Below are positions 33,588 to 43,537 of a DNA stretch of 64,000 nucleotides, in pieces. A program made the translations under genes and the position numbers. How positions within the stretch are numbered: position 1 is the stretch's first letter; each line of letters begins with the position of its first letter. Below the pieces are notes generated by a model. It saw only the letters and a list, made by a program, of their open reading frames with translations, made no database searches and was not told the DNA's origin. Source of the stretch: Streptomyces sp. S4.7 (GTDB lineage Bacteria > Actinomycetota > Actinomycetes > Streptomycetales > Streptomycetaceae); contig NZ_CP048397.1 in assembly GCF_010384365.1 (NCBI RefSeq), positions 4,960,001 through 5,024,000 of the forward strand, given 5' to 3'.

Positions 33588-36203
33588 ATGTCCAAGGTCG
33601 GCGCCCCACGCGGGAGGACATGCTCCCGGACCACCCGTTCCGTCGCACTAATCACCACCGGTGTGCTCGCTCTGCCCGCGCTCGCCTCGTGCAGCTCGGG
33701 TGACGAGCGGAGCGAGGTCCCGGCCGCCGCTCAGGACGTCGGGCCGGCGGCACGGGACCGGATCGCGGACGGGGGCACGCTGCGCTGGGCCGTCGATACG
33801 GTGCCCACGACCCTCAACACCTTCCAGGCGGACGCCGATGCCACGACGTCGCGCGTCGCCGGAGCCGTACTGCCCTCCCTCTTCACCCTGGACAAGACCG
33901 GCCGTCCGCAGCGCAACCCGGACTATCTGGAGTCGGCGAAGATCGTCGAGCGCGAGCCCAAGCAGGTCGTGCTCTACAAGCTGAACCAGCAGGCGGTGTG
34001 GAGCGACGGACGCGAGCTCGGCGCACCGGACTTCGTGGCCCAGTGGCGCGCGCTGAGCGGCAAGGACTCCGCGTACTGGACCGCGCGCAACGCCGGGTAC
34101 GAGCGGATCCAGAAGATCGAGCGCGGCGCGAACGACCTTGAGGTCAGGGTCACTTTCAACAAGCCGTACGCCGACTGGAGGGGCCTCTTCAGCCCGCTGT
34201 ACCCGAAGGACGTGATGGGGGCGCCGAACGCGTTCAACGACGGCGCGCGCAACAAGCTCAAGGCGACGGCGGGGCCCTTCCAGCTCAAAAAGCTGGACCG
34301 GGAGGACCGCCAGGTGACGCTCGTCCGCAACCCCCGCTGGTGGGGCGCGCGGCCGAAGCTCGACTCGATCGTGCTGAGCGCCGTGTCGCGTGACAAGCGC
34401 GCCGCCGCCCTCGCCGAAGGCACCCTCGACCTCGCCGAGATCGACAGCCCCGTGGCGGAGCGGATCAAGAAGGCCGCCCACGACAAGAAGGGCGGAGCGG
34501 GACCGCAGTCCGGCACCGGGCCGGGGCCCGGAGCCGCGTCGCCGTCCGCCGGGGGCGACTCCGACGACGAGAAGGCCGAGGCCGCGCGGGCGACGCGCAA
34601 GAAGGCCAACGAGGCGCTCGCGAAGTACACCAAGGAGCAGAAGGGGTTGCGGGCCTACGTCGTACGGAAGTCCCTGGAGCCCGCCTTCACCCAGCTCGCG
34701 CTCAACGGGGAGACCGGACCGCTCGCCGACGAGCGCGTACGGCGTGCCGTCGCCCGCGCGCTCGACCGGCAGAAGCTGGCCGACGCCGTACTGAAGCCGC
34801 TCGGCCTGCCGGCGAACCCGCCCGGCAGCCATCTGGCGCTGGCAGGACAGCACGCGTACGCCGACAGCAGTGACGCGCTCGGGGAGCAGAACACACAGGA
34901 GGCGCAGGGGCTGCTCGCCGACGCGGGCTGGGTGCCCGGCGGCCCGCTGAAGAAGGACGACGGGACGAAGGCCGGGAGCGAGGCCGACGCCGACAAGGAG
35001 AAGGACAAGGAGAAGGAGAAGGAGAAGGACAAGGACAAGGACAAGGACGGGAACGGGGAGGCCACGAAGAAGGACACGGCAGAGGAGACGGTAACCGACG
35101 CGCCGGAACCCGGATCCGGTTCGGGCTCCGAGAGTGCCTCGGACAGCCCCTCGGACAGCCCCTCGGACAGTGCCTCCGAGAGCGGCTCCGAGAGTGATTC
35201 GGACAGCGCCTTTGACGAAGGCGCGTACATCGTCGGAGACAACAAGCCCGCACGGGGCACCCTCGTCTCCGGGACCGGTACGGGCGTCATCGCCCCGGCC
35301 CTCGGCACCGCGTTCCAGCGCGCGGTCCTGACGCGCCACATCGAGTCCCTGGCGGACTCGGACGTCAACGCCCAGGACCGGCAGCCGGGCGGTGGGATGG
35401 CCGGCGCGTACGCCCCGAGCGGCACCGCGGCCCCGTCCTCCTCCGCCTCGGCCTCCCCCTCGGCGTCCGCGTCGACCTCGGCGTCCGCTTCTGCTTCCAC
35501 GTCCGCTTCCACGTCCGCTTCCACGTCCGCGTCGGCCTCCGCCCTGCCCGGCCCGCTCGCCAAGGACGGCAAGCCGCTCACCCTGCGCTTCGTCCTCCCC
35601 TCGGGCTCCGGCTCCGAGCAGCTGCGTACCGTCGGCGAGAAGATCGCGCGCATGCTCGACCGCATCGGCATCCGTACGGAGATCACCAAGGTCGCCGACG
35701 CCAACTACTTCAAGGACCACATCGCCTCGGGCGACTACGACCTCGCCCTGTACTCGTGGCCCGCGACGGCCTACCCCGCGACCGACGGCCGGCCGATCTA
35801 CGCCAAGCCCGTCCCGGCCTCCGACGGCTCACTGCTGGTCGAGCAGAACTACACCCGCGTCGGTACGGACCACATCAACCAGCTCTTCGACCAGGCCGCC
35901 TCCGAGCTGGACGAGAAGGCGGCCCGCGATCTGCTGAGGCAGGCCGACGCACGCATCTGGGCGGCGGCCGGGTCCATCCCCCTCTACCAGCGCCCGCAGC
36001 TCGTCGCGGCCAAGCCTTCCGTGGCCAACGCCGGCGCCTTCGCCTTCGCCTCCCCGCGCTACGAGGACATCGGCTTCAAGGGCAGCGCCAAGAGCGGCCC
36101 GGAGAAGACCGAGAAGTCGGCGGGGCCCGAGAAGTCGGGGCAGACGGAGCGGGCGGAGCAGACCGGGAAGCCCGAAGCGGCGGAGTCCGAAAGCGACGAG
36201 TAG
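33588..36203 (+). CDS. Orphan oligopeptide-type ABC substrate-binding lipoprotein with low-complexity insertions
   Basis: An 871-residue family 5 binding protein. The signal peptide ends at a lipobox (LASC, C35). The first lobe starts at GGTLRWAVDTVPTTLNTF and the last conserved part is RFVLPSGSGSEQLRTVGEKI through ADARIWAAAGSIPLYQRPQL. The chain is about 300 residues longer than usual because of inserts: a charged linker (about 305-350), a Lys/Glu/Asp run (about 466-492), a Ser/Asp/Glu run (about 510-545) and a Ser/Ala/Thr run (about 615-655); a charged tail follows. No permease or ATPase adjoins it, so it may share a transporter. Confidence 0.87.
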   Translation: MSKVGAPRGRTCSRTTRSVALITTGVLALPALASCSSGDERSEVPAAAQDVGPAARDRIADGGTLRWAVDTVPTTLNTFQADADATTSRVAGAVLPSLFTLDKTGRPQRNPDYLESAKIVEREPKQVVLYKLNQQAVWSDGRELGAPDFVAQWRALSGKDSAYWTARNAGYERIQKIERGANDLEVRVTFNKPYADWRGLFSPLYPKDVMGAPNAFNDGARNKLKATAGPFQLKKLDREDRQVTLVRNPRWWGARPKLDSIVLSAVSRDKRAAALAEGTLDLAEIDSPVAERIKKAAHDKKGGAGPQSGTGPGPGAASPSAGGDSDDEKAEAARATRKKANEALAKYTKEQKGLRAYVVRKSLEPAFTQLALNGETGPLADERVRRAVARALDRQKLADAVLKPLGLPANPPGSHLALAGQHAYADSSDALGEQNTQEAQGLLADAGWVPGGPLKKDDGTKAGSEADADKEKDKEKEKEKDKDKDKDGNGEATKKDTAEETVTDAPEPGSGSGSESASDSPSDSPSDSASESGSESDSDSAFDEGAYIVGDNKPARGTLVSGTGTGVIAPALGTAFQRAVLTRHIESLADSDVNAQDRQPGGGMAGAYAPSGTAAPSSSASASPSASASTSASASASTSASTSASTSASASALPGPLAKDGKPLTLRFVLPSGSGSEQLRTVGEKIARMLDRIGIRTEITKVADANYFKDHIASGDYDLALYSWPATAYPATDGRPIYAKPVPASDGSLLVEQNYTRVGTDHINQLFDQAASELDEKAARDLLRQADARIWAAAGSIPLYQRPQLVAAKPSVANAGAFAFASPRYEDIGFKGSAKSGPEKTEKSAGPEKSGQTERAEQTGKPEAAESESDE
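34992..35048 (+). repeat. Six-base tandem repeat encoding a Lys/Glu/Asp run
   Basis: Alternating GACAAG and GAGAAG units within the binding-protein gene; each change is multiple-of-three, so the frame is kept. Confidence 0.8.
35495..35530 (+). repeat. Three tandem copies of a 12-base unit
   Basis: TTCCACGTCCGC repeats exactly three times inside the Ser/Ala/Thr-coding insert of the binding-protein gene. Confidence 0.85.
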
Positions 36204-36537
36204 TAGAAGGACAGCGGTAGCACAGAAGAAGAATCGGAGAGAACCAGCAGGTCAGACCCAGAAAGCCAGACGATTTACTTGCCCGCCGGGCCTCCCGGCG
36301 GGCAAGATCGTGTGGACCCCCTGACCCGGGCGATTCCACACCCCGCAGTACCCGCCACCGGCCGCCCCACCAGCACCCTCCGCCCGTGCTCGCGAGCGCC
36401 CCCGCCCCTTGCCGGATCGGCCCCGGAAGCCCCGGACGCGCCAGCCCCGTACGATGGGTACGGCCGTGGCGTGTCCGCCCGGCAGGCGTACGAGGAAGAA
36501 ACGCCGCATCCCACGATCGAGAGAAGCGCCAGCCAGC
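36204..36537. other. 334-bp gap before typA
   Basis: It holds the hairpin at 36278-36306 and a TACGAT at 36450-36455 that could be the typA -10 element with a leader of about 80 bases. No gene is seen. Confidence 0.5.
36278..36306 (+). terminator. Terminator of the orphan binding-protein gene
   Basis: A perfect 13-bp stem (36278-36290 with 36294-36306) around a three-base loop, 75 bases after the stop. Confidence 0.8.
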
Positions 36538-38424
36538 ATGCCCACGCGCCACGACATCCGTAACGTCGCCATCGTCGCCCACGTCGACCATGGCAAGACC
36601 ACTCTGGTCGACGCCATGCTGAAGCAGGCCGGCGCCTTCGCCGCGCACGCCGCCGAGCACCTCGACGACCGGATGATGGACTCGAACGACCTGGAGCGTG
36701 AGAAGGGCATCACGATCCTCGCCAAGAACACGGCGGTGAAGTACCACCCCAAGGAGGGCGGTACAGGTGACATCCCGAACCTGGTCACGATCAACATCAT
36801 CGACACCCCGGGCCACGCCGACTTCGGCGGCGAGGTCGAGCGAGGCCTGTCGATGGTCGACGCGGTCGTCCTGCTCGTCGACGCCTCCGAGGGCCCGCTG
36901 CCGCAGACCCGTTTCGTGCTGCGCAAGGCGCTGTCGGCCCGGCTCCCCGTGATCCTGTGCATCAACAAGACCGACCGGCCCGACGCCCGTATCGCCGAGG
37001 TCGTGGACGAGACGTACGACCTCTTCCTCGACCTGGACGCGGACGAGGACCAGATCGAGTTCCCGATCGTCTACGCCTGCGCACGTGACGGCGTCGCCTC
37101 GCTGACCAAGCCCGAGGACGGCACGGTCCCGGCGGACAGCACCAACCTGGAGCCTTTCTTCAGCACGATCCTGGGCAGCGTCCCCGCTCCGGTGTACGAC
37201 GAGGAAGCGCCGCTCCAGGCCCATGTCACCAACCTGGACGCCGACAACTTCCTCGGCCGTATCGCGCTGTGCCGCGTCGAGCAGGGCGAGCTGAAGAAGG
37301 GGCAGACCGTCACGTGGATCAAGCGCGACGGCACGATGTCCAACGTCCGCATCACCGAGCTGCTGATGACCGAGGCGCTCACCCGCAAGCCGGCCGAGAA
37401 GGCGGGCCCCGGCGACATCTGCGCCATCGCCGGTATCCCGGACATCATGATCGGCGAGACCCTGGCCGACCTGGAGAACCCGATTGCGCTGCCGCTGATC
37501 ACGGTGGACGAGCCGGCCATCTCGATGACCATCGGTACGAACACCTCGCCGCTCGTCGGCAAGGGCGGCAAGGGCCACAAGGTCACCGCCCGTCAGGTGA
37601 AGGACCGGCTGGACCGTGAGCTGATCGGTAACGTCTCGCTGCGCGTCCTGGACACCGAGCGCCCCGACGCCTGGGAGGTGCAGGGCCGCGGTGAGCTGGC
37701 GCTGGCCATCCTGGTCGAGCAGATGCGCCGCGAGGGCTTCGAACTGACCGTCGGCAAGCCCGAGGTGGTCACCAAGGACGTCGACGGCAAGCTGCACGAG
37801 CCGATCGAGCGCATGACGATCGACTGCCCCGAGGAGCACCTGGGCGCGATCACGCAGCTGATGGCGACCCGCAAGGGCCGGATGGAGACCATGACCAACC
37901 ACGGGTCGGGCTGGATCCGGATGGAGTGGATCGTGCCGTCCCGCGGACTCATCGGCTTCCGTACGGAGTTCCTCACCCAGACCCGGGGCACCGGTATCGC
38001 GCACTCGATCTTCGAGGGCCACGAGCCGTGGTTCGGCGAGCTGCGGACCCGTAACAACGGCTCGCTCGTCGCCGACCGGTCCGGTTCGGTGACACCGTTC
38101 GCGATGGTCAACCTCCAGGAGCGCGGTGTCATCTTCACCGAGCCCGGCACCGAGGTGTACGAGGGCATGATCATCGGTGAGAACTCGCGCGCCGACGACA
38201 TGGACGTGAACATCACCAAGGAGAAGAAGCTCACCAACATGCGCGCGGCCTCCGCCGACACGACGGAGAACGTGGTGCCGCCGCGCAGGCTGTCGCTGGA
38301 GCAGTCCCTGGAGTTCTGCCGCGACGACGAGTGCATCGAAGTGACCCCGGAGACGGTCCGGATCCGTAAGGTCGTCCTGGACCAGAAGGAGCGAGGCCGC
38401 GCGGCCTCGCGCGCCAAGCGCTGA
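36538..38424 (+). CDS. typA: Ribosome-associated GTPase TypA/BipA
   Basis: A 628-residue translational GTPase. G1 is AHVDHGKT (residues 14-21), the switch region has REKGITILAKN, G3 is DTPGHADF and G4 is NKTD. Domain II and EF-G-like domains follow, with the C-terminal BipA-specific region MTNHGSGWIRMEWIVPSRGLIGF. It binds 70S ribosomes and supports growth under stress. The ATG at 36538 is preceded by a GAGAGAAG site. It interrupts the peptide-transport genes and is monocistronic. Confidence 0.96.
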   Translation: MPTRHDIRNVAIVAHVDHGKTTLVDAMLKQAGAFAAHAAEHLDDRMMDSNDLEREKGITILAKNTAVKYHPKEGGTGDIPNLVTINIIDTPGHADFGGEVERGLSMVDAVVLLVDASEGPLPQTRFVLRKALSARLPVILCINKTDRPDARIAEVVDETYDLFLDLDADEDQIEFPIVYACARDGVASLTKPEDGTVPADSTNLEPFFSTILGSVPAPVYDEEAPLQAHVTNLDADNFLGRIALCRVEQGELKKGQTVTWIKRDGTMSNVRITELLMTEALTRKPAEKAGPGDICAIAGIPDIMIGETLADLENPIALPLITVDEPAISMTIGTNTSPLVGKGGKGHKVTARQVKDRLDRELIGNVSLRVLDTERPDAWEVQGRGELALAILVEQMRREGFELTVGKPEVVTKDVDGKLHEPIERMTIDCPEEHLGAITQLMATRKGRMETMTNHGSGWIRMEWIVPSRGLIGFRTEFLTQTRGTGIAHSIFEGHEPWFGELRTRNNGSLVADRSGSVTPFAMVNLQERGVIFTEPGTEVYEGMIIGENSRADDMDVNITKEKKLTNMRAASADTTENVVPPRRLSLEQSLEFCRDDECIEVTPETVRIRKVVLDQKERGRAASRAKR

Positions 38425-38833
38425 CCCGCTGTCGGCGGGAGTGATCCGACGGCCCGGCCCACCGTGAAAGATGCGGCGGGCCGGGCCGTTCGTCAAACCG
38501 TTTTCCCCGGCCGAGTGTCCGGATATCGGCCTCCGCTATCCGGAACATGGGTTAACGGTCCGTTTCGCGGGTGTCTGTCTGTGCTCAGTTTGTCCGGATT
38601 TCGGGCTGTGGGGGCACTTCGATGTTGTCAAACCGAGACGCTCTAAGTGTGGTTTACAGCCGAGCCGTACTTAATAGTTGGCTCCATTGAGCTCGGGTCA
38701 ATGGGTCATGCGCGATGGGGAGCGCCGACTCACGAGCGCACTCGGGGTATCTGTCGAGCCCGCTGCCAGGGGTGTCAGCGCGCGTAGACAAGCCCCTCTT
38801 GTTTGTGACTAACGGACTCATGAGGAGGAACCC
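38425..38833. other. 409-bp gap before the first oligopeptide operon
   Basis: It contains the typA terminator (38450-38488), then a stretch of lower GC content at about 38560-38720 that is the likely promoter region of the operon. I could not assign a -35/-10 pair or a gene. Confidence 0.45.
38450..38488 (+). terminator. Terminator of typA
   Basis: An 11-bp perfect stem (38450-38460 with 38478-38488) starting 26 bases after the stop. Confidence 0.75.
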
Positions 38834-40465
38834 ATGCGCGGTGCCAAGAGCGCCAAGTGGGTAGTCGGCGCGATAGTCGTGGCTCTTGCGGCGACGGCCT
38901 GTGGTGGCGGCGGAGACGACGACGGCAACGGCGAGGCGGCATCGAAGGAGAAGGGCAAGCCCGCGGGCTATGTCTCCATCGACGTCGGCGAGCCGCAGAA
39001 GCCGCTGATCCCGGCCGACACCAACGAGTCGCTCGGCAGCTACGTGATCCAGTCGGTCTTCACCCAGCTGCTGGACTTCGACGCGCAGGGCAAGATCGTC
39101 TACACGAACGCCGAGTCGGTGAAGACGACGGACTCCAAGACCTGGACGGTCAAGCTCAAGCAGGGCTGGAAGTTCCACGACGGCACCCCCGTCACCGCTG
39201 AGTCGTACGTCAAGGCGTGGAACTGGTACGCCAACATCAAGAACAACCAGCAGAACGCCTTCTGGTTCGAGGACATCGCCGGCTACGCGGACGTCCACCC
39301 GGAGAAGGGTGACCCGAAGTCCGAGGAGATGTCGGGCCTGAAGGTCGTCGACGACAACACCTTCACCATCGAGCTGAGCGGCCCGGTGCCGTACTTCGAG
39401 TACAAGCTCGGCTACGCGACCTTCGCGCCGCTGCCCGAGGTGTTCTACAAGGACACCAAGGCGTTCGGCCAGGCGCCGGTCGGCAACGGTCCCTACATCT
39501 TCGAGAAGTGGGACCACAAGAAGCTCATCCGGGTCAAGGCCAACCCTGACTACCAGGGCCCGAACAAGGCCAAGAACAAGGGTGTCCTCTTCAAGAACTA
39601 CGCGACCATCGAGGCCGCGTACCAGGACCTCCTCTCCGGCAACCTGGACATGATCCGCCAGGTCGGCCCGAAGGACCTGCCGAAGTACAAGCAGGACCTC
39701 GGCGACCGCGCGATCGACCAGCCGTACGCGGCCGTCCAGAGCCTCGTGCCGACCTTCTACTCGAAGACGTTCAAGGACATCGACCCGAAGGTCCTCCAGG
39801 GTCTGTCCATGGGGATCGACCGCGACACGATCACCAAGACCGTCCTCAACGGCACCCGCAAGCCCGCCACCAGCTTCACGCCCCCCGGCGTGGTCGGCAA
39901 CCAGGACCTGGGCACGGACGTCTTCTCGTTCGACGCCGCGAAGGCCAAGTCCCTCGTGACCGAGGGCGGCGGCGTTCCGGGCAACAAGATCTGGATCCAG
40001 TACAACGCCGACGGCGGCCACAAGGAGTGGGTGACCGCGGTCTGCGAGTCCATCCGCAACTCCACCGGCGTGGACTGCGTCCCGGACGCCAAGCCCGACT
40101 TCCAGACCGACCTGGAAGCGCGTGACAACGACCAGGTCAAGTCGATGTACCGCGGTGGCTGGGTGGCCGACTACCCGCTGAACGTCAACTTCATGCGGGA
40201 GCTGTACGGCACCACCGCCGAGGCGAACAACGGCCGGTTCTCCGACAAGGCGGTCGACGCCGCGTTCAAGAAGGGCGACAACGCCGCCACCCTGGACGAG
40301 TCGATCGCGGCTTACCAGGAGGCCGAGAAGCTGCTTCTGACCAAGATGCCGGCGATCCCGCTGTGGGAGTACAAGACCAACGGTGGTTACTCCAAGGCTG
40401 TGGACAACGTGACGGTCGACTTCCACGGTGACTACAACATCACCGAAGTCACGGTTGCCAAGTAA
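38834..40465 (+). CDS. Oligopeptide ABC transporter substrate-binding lipoprotein (operon 1)
   Basis: A 543-residue family 5 binding protein, the DppA/OppA type. The lipobox LAATAC gives lipidated C23, followed by a Gly/Asp linker. WKFHDGTPVTAESYVKAWNW is the family signature and NFMRELYGTTAEANNGRFSD a conserved late segment. GAGGAGG stands just before the ATG. It is followed after 124 bases, containing a hairpin, by two permeases and two ATPases in one direction. Binding of peptides of unknown length is inferred from family. Confidence 0.93.
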   Translation: MRGAKSAKWVVGAIVVALAATACGGGGDDDGNGEAASKEKGKPAGYVSIDVGEPQKPLIPADTNESLGSYVIQSVFTQLLDFDAQGKIVYTNAESVKTTDSKTWTVKLKQGWKFHDGTPVTAESYVKAWNWYANIKNNQQNAFWFEDIAGYADVHPEKGDPKSEEMSGLKVVDDNTFTIELSGPVPYFEYKLGYATFAPLPEVFYKDTKAFGQAPVGNGPYIFEKWDHKKLIRVKANPDYQGPNKAKNKGVLFKNYATIEAAYQDLLSGNLDMIRQVGPKDLPKYKQDLGDRAIDQPYAAVQSLVPTFYSKTFKDIDPKVLQGLSMGIDRDTITKTVLNGTRKPATSFTPPGVVGNQDLGTDVFSFDAAKAKSLVTEGGGVPGNKIWIQYNADGGHKEWVTAVCESIRNSTGVDCVPDAKPDFQTDLEARDNDQVKSMYRGGWVADYPLNVNFMRELYGTTAEANNGRFSDKAVDAAFKKGDNAATLDESIAAYQEAEKLLLTKMPAIPLWEYKTNGGYSKAVDNVTVDFHGDYNITEVTVAK

Positions 40466-40520
40466 CCAGCCCGAGGGCCAACCCCCCCACTCGGCCATCA
40501 GCCGCTAACTGGCGGTGAGT

Positions 40521-40562
40521 CCCCGGGGCCGTTCCACGAGCAATCGGGAGCGGCCCCCGGGG
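40521..40562 (+). terminator. Hairpin between lipoprotein and permease genes, operon 1
   Basis: An imperfect GC-rich stem (40521-40535 with 40546-40562). It probably lets the lipoprotein message exceed that of the permeases; the second operon has a hairpin in the same place. Confidence 0.65.
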
Positions 40563-40588
40563 CTGTCGTTATCCATTCGGAGGCAAAC

Positions 40589-41518
40589 ATGGGGCGTTAT
40601 GTCGCGCGGCGACTGCTCCAGATGATCCCGGTCTTCCTCGGGTCAACCTTGCTGGTCTTCTCCATGATGTACGCCCTGCCCGGTGACCCCGTGCGCGCGC
40701 TCGCCGGAGAGCAGACGGTCGATCCCGCCCAGATCGCGGCCATGAAGAAGAATCTCGGTCTCGATCTGCCGCTCTGGCACCAGTACTGGAACTACCTCAT
40801 CGGCCTGTTCCAGGGTGACTTCGGCACCCAGATCGCCAGCGGCAGACCCGTCGCCGACATCATCTCGGAGGCGTTCCCGATCACGGTCAGACTGACCCTG
40901 TTCGCCTTCACCTTCACCGTGCTCGTGGGCATCTCCATGGGCGTCTTCGCCGGACTCAAGGCCGACCAGCTCCGTGACCGGGGACTGCTCGTCCTGACGC
41001 TCCTGCTGATCTCTGTTCCCTCCTTCGTACTCGGCTTCCTCGGCCAGTACTTCTTCGCCTTCCAACTCGGCTGGGTGGACCCGAACGTGAGCGCCGAGGC
41101 GAACTGGGACGAGTTGTTCCTGCCCGCCGTCGTGCTCGGCTCGCTGTCGCTGGCCTACGTGGCCCGCCTCACCCGTACCTCGGTCGCCGAGAACCTGCGC
41201 GCCGACTACATGCGCACCGCCGTGGCCAAGGGCCTGCCCCGCCGCCGCGTCATCGGTGTGCACCTGATGCGCAATTCCATGATCCCGGTGGTGACGTTCC
41301 TCGGCACCGACCTCGGCGCCCTGCTGGGCGGCGCGGTCGTCACCGAAGGCATCTTCAACGTCAAGGGTGTCGGCTGGAACGTCTTCGACGCGCTGAAGCA
41401 CCGCGAGGGCGCCACGGTCGTGGGCATCGTGACCCTCATCGTGGTCGTCTATCTCGTCGCCAGTCTGCTCGTCGACCTGCTCTACGCGGTCCTGGACCCG
41501 AGGATCCGTTATGCCTGA
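40589..41518 (+). CDS. Oligopeptide ABC transporter permease, DppB type (operon 1)
   Basis: A 309-residue permease with six membrane segments beginning MGRYVARRLLQMIPVFLGSTLLVF, the universal DppB opening. The EAA-like loop reads YMRTAVAKGLPRRRVIGVHL. CGGAGG lies before the ATG. Its end overlaps the next permease by eight bases. Confidence 0.94.
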   Translation: MGRYVARRLLQMIPVFLGSTLLVFSMMYALPGDPVRALAGEQTVDPAQIAAMKKNLGLDLPLWHQYWNYLIGLFQGDFGTQIASGRPVADIISEAFPITVRLTLFAFTFTVLVGISMGVFAGLKADQLRDRGLLVLTLLLISVPSFVLGFLGQYFFAFQLGWVDPNVSAEANWDELFLPAVVLGSLSLAYVARLTRTSVAENLRADYMRTAVAKGLPRRRVIGVHLMRNSMIPVVTFLGTDLGALLGGAVVTEGIFNVKGVGWNVFDALKHREGATVVGIVTLIVVVYLVASLLVDLLYAVLDPRIRYA

Positions 41519-42467
41519 GGCACTCAAGGACACCGTCACCGAGCCCGGCATGGGCGAACCGATGGACGCTCCGACGACAGAACCCGCCGACGGCAAGGTG
41601 GGCAAGCCCCGCAGCCTCTGGTCGGACGCCTGGCACGACCTGCGGCGCAACCCGCTGTTCGTCGTCTCCGGCCTGCTGATCGTCTTCCTGCTGACCATGG
41701 CGGTCTTCCCGGGGTGGTTCACCAGTGCCGACCCGCGCTACGCCGACCTGGCCAACCACTATCTGCAGAAGCCCAAGTGGGGCAACTTCTTCGCGGAGGA
41801 CTGGTTCGGGTACGACATCCAGGGCCGGTCGATCTACGCGCGCATCGTCTACGGCGCCCGCGCCTCGATCACCGTCGCGCTGGTCGTCACCCTGCTGGTC
41901 ACGGTGCTCGGCACCGTCGTCGGCATGCTCGCCGGCTACTTCGGCGGCTGGATCGACTCCCTGCTGTCCCGGATCACCGACATCTTCTTCGGTGTCCCCT
42001 TCATCCTCGGCGCGATGGTCGTCCTGACCTCGTTCGAGGACCGTCACGTCTGGGTCGTGATCCTGGCGCTGGCCTTCCTGGGCTGGACACAGATAGCCCG
42101 TGTCGCCCGCGGATCGGTGCTCACCATCAAGCAGGCCGACTACGTGATGGCGGCCAAGGCGCTCGGCGCCTCGACCACCCGCATCCTGCTCCGGCACATC
42201 ATGCCCAACGCGATCGCCCCGGTGATCGTGGTGGCGACCATCGCCCTCGGCGGTTACATCTCGGCCGAGGCCACGCTGTCGTTCCTGGGAATCGGCCTCG
42301 CCGAGCCCACCGTCTCGTGGGGCGTCGACATCTCGTCGGGCCAGGAGCAGCTGCGCAACGCCGCGTTCGTCCTGATCATCCCGTCGGTCATGGTGTCGAT
42401 CACCGTCCTGGCGTTCATCATGCTCGGCGATGCGGTACGCAACGCCCTCGACCCGAAACTGCGCTGA
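41511..42467 (+). CDS. Oligopeptide ABC transporter permease, DppC type (operon 1)
   Basis: A 318-residue permease. A cytoplasmic tail with PRSLWSDAWHDLRRNPLFVVSG leads into six membrane segments; the EAA-like loop reads YVMAAKALGASTTRILLRHI, and LGDAVRNALDPKLR is the family C-terminus. The start overlaps the DppB stop and the ATPase gene follows at 12 bases. Confidence 0.94.
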   Translation: MPEALKDTVTEPGMGEPMDAPTTEPADGKVGKPRSLWSDAWHDLRRNPLFVVSGLLIVFLLTMAVFPGWFTSADPRYADLANHYLQKPKWGNFFAEDWFGYDIQGRSIYARIVYGARASITVALVVTLLVTVLGTVVGMLAGYFGGWIDSLLSRITDIFFGVPFILGAMVVLTSFEDRHVWVVILALAFLGWTQIARVARGSVLTIKQADYVMAAKALGASTTRILLRHIMPNAIAPVIVVATIALGGYISAEATLSFLGIGLAEPTVSWGVDISSGQEQLRNAAFVLIIPSVMVSITVLAFIMLGDAVRNALDPKLR

Positions 42468-42478
42468 GGGAGGCGTAC

Positions 42479-43537
42479 ATGACCATCATCGACAAGACGG
42501 CGGACGTTCCTTCTCCCCGCGGTTCGGGTGCCAGTGGCACCCCGCTGCTCGAAGTCCGTGACCTGCACGTGGAGTTCCACACCCGTGACGGTGTGGCCAA
42601 GGCGGTCAACGGAGTCAACTACAGCGTCAGCGCCGGTGAGACCCTCGCCGTGCTCGGCGAGTCCGGCTCCGGCAAGTCCGTGACCGCGCAGGCGATCATG
42701 GGCATCCTGGACATGCCGCCGGGGAGCATTCCCCGCGGGGAGATCCTCTTCCGCGGCGAGGACATGCTCAAGATGGGCAGCGAGGAGCGGCGGCTCATCC
42801 GCGGCCGGAAGATCGCGATGATCTTCCAGGACGCGCTGTCCTCGCTCAACCCGGTGCTCTCCGTCGGCTACCAGCTCGGCGAGATGTTCCGCGTGCACCA
42901 GGGCCTCTCCAAGAAGGAGGCCAAGGCCAAGTCCGTCGAGCTGATGGACCGCGTGCGCATCCCGGCGTCGAAGGAGCGGGTCAACGACTACCCGCACCAG
43001 TTCTCCGGCGGTATGCGCCAGCGCATCATGATCGCGATGGCGCTCGCCCTGGAGCCCGATCTGATCATCGCGGACGAGCCGACCACCGCGCTGGACGTGA
43101 CGGTCCAGGCGCAGGTCATGGACCTGCTGGCGGAGCTGCAGCGCGAGTACAACATGGGCCTGATCCTGATCACCCACGACCTCGGCGTGGTCGCCGACGT
43201 CGCGGACAAGATCGCGGTCATGTACGCGGGACGGATCGTGGAGACCGCCCCCGTGCACGAGCTGTACAAGCGCCCCGCGCACCCGTACGCCCGCGGTCTG
43301 CTGGACTCGATCCCGCGCCTGGACCAGAAGGGCCAGGAGCTCTACGCGATCAAGGGCCTGCCGCCCAACCTCACGCGGATTCCGTCCGGTTGCGCCTTCA
43401 ACCCGCGCTGCCCGTCGGCGCAGGACATCTGCCGTACGGACATCCCGGCGCTGCTTCCCGTCACCGAGCGGGACGGCGGCGAGCTGCCGGGCCGCGGCAG
43501 CGCGTGCCACTTCTGGAAGGAGACGATCCATGGCTGA
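42479..43537 (+). CDS. Oligopeptide ABC transporter ATPase, DppD type (operon 1)
   Basis: A 352-residue ATPase. Walker A is GESGSGKS (60-67), the signature is SGGMRQR, Walker B is LIIADEP, and a switch His follows in ITHDLG. The C-terminal oligopeptide domain carries CAFNPRC and later cysteines, as in Dpp/Opp ATPases. An 18-residue leader distinguishes it from its paralogue at 48496. The start has GGGAGG upstream, and the stop overlaps the next ATPase by eight bases. Confidence 0.94.
   Translation: MTIIDKTADVPSPRGSGASGTPLLEVRDLHVEFHTRDGVAKAVNGVNYSVSAGETLAVLGESGSGKSVTAQAIMGILDMPPGSIPRGEILFRGEDMLKMGSEERRLIRGRKIAMIFQDALSSLNPVLSVGYQLGEMFRVHQGLSKKEAKAKSVELMDRVRIPASKERVNDYPHQFSGGMRQRIMIAMALALEPDLIIADEPTTALDVTVQAQVMDLLAELQREYNMGLILITHDLGVVADVADKIAVMYAGRIVETAPVHELYKRPAHPYARGLLDSIPRLDQKGQELYAIKGLPPNLTRIPSGCAFNPRCPSAQDICRTDIPALLPVTERDGGELPGRGSACHFWKETIHG

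Noticed and set aside
34992..35530. Repeats resembling a CRISPR array or a minisatellite
   Set aside because: Units are 6 and 12 bases, contiguous, without spacers, and stay in the frame of the lipoprotein gene.
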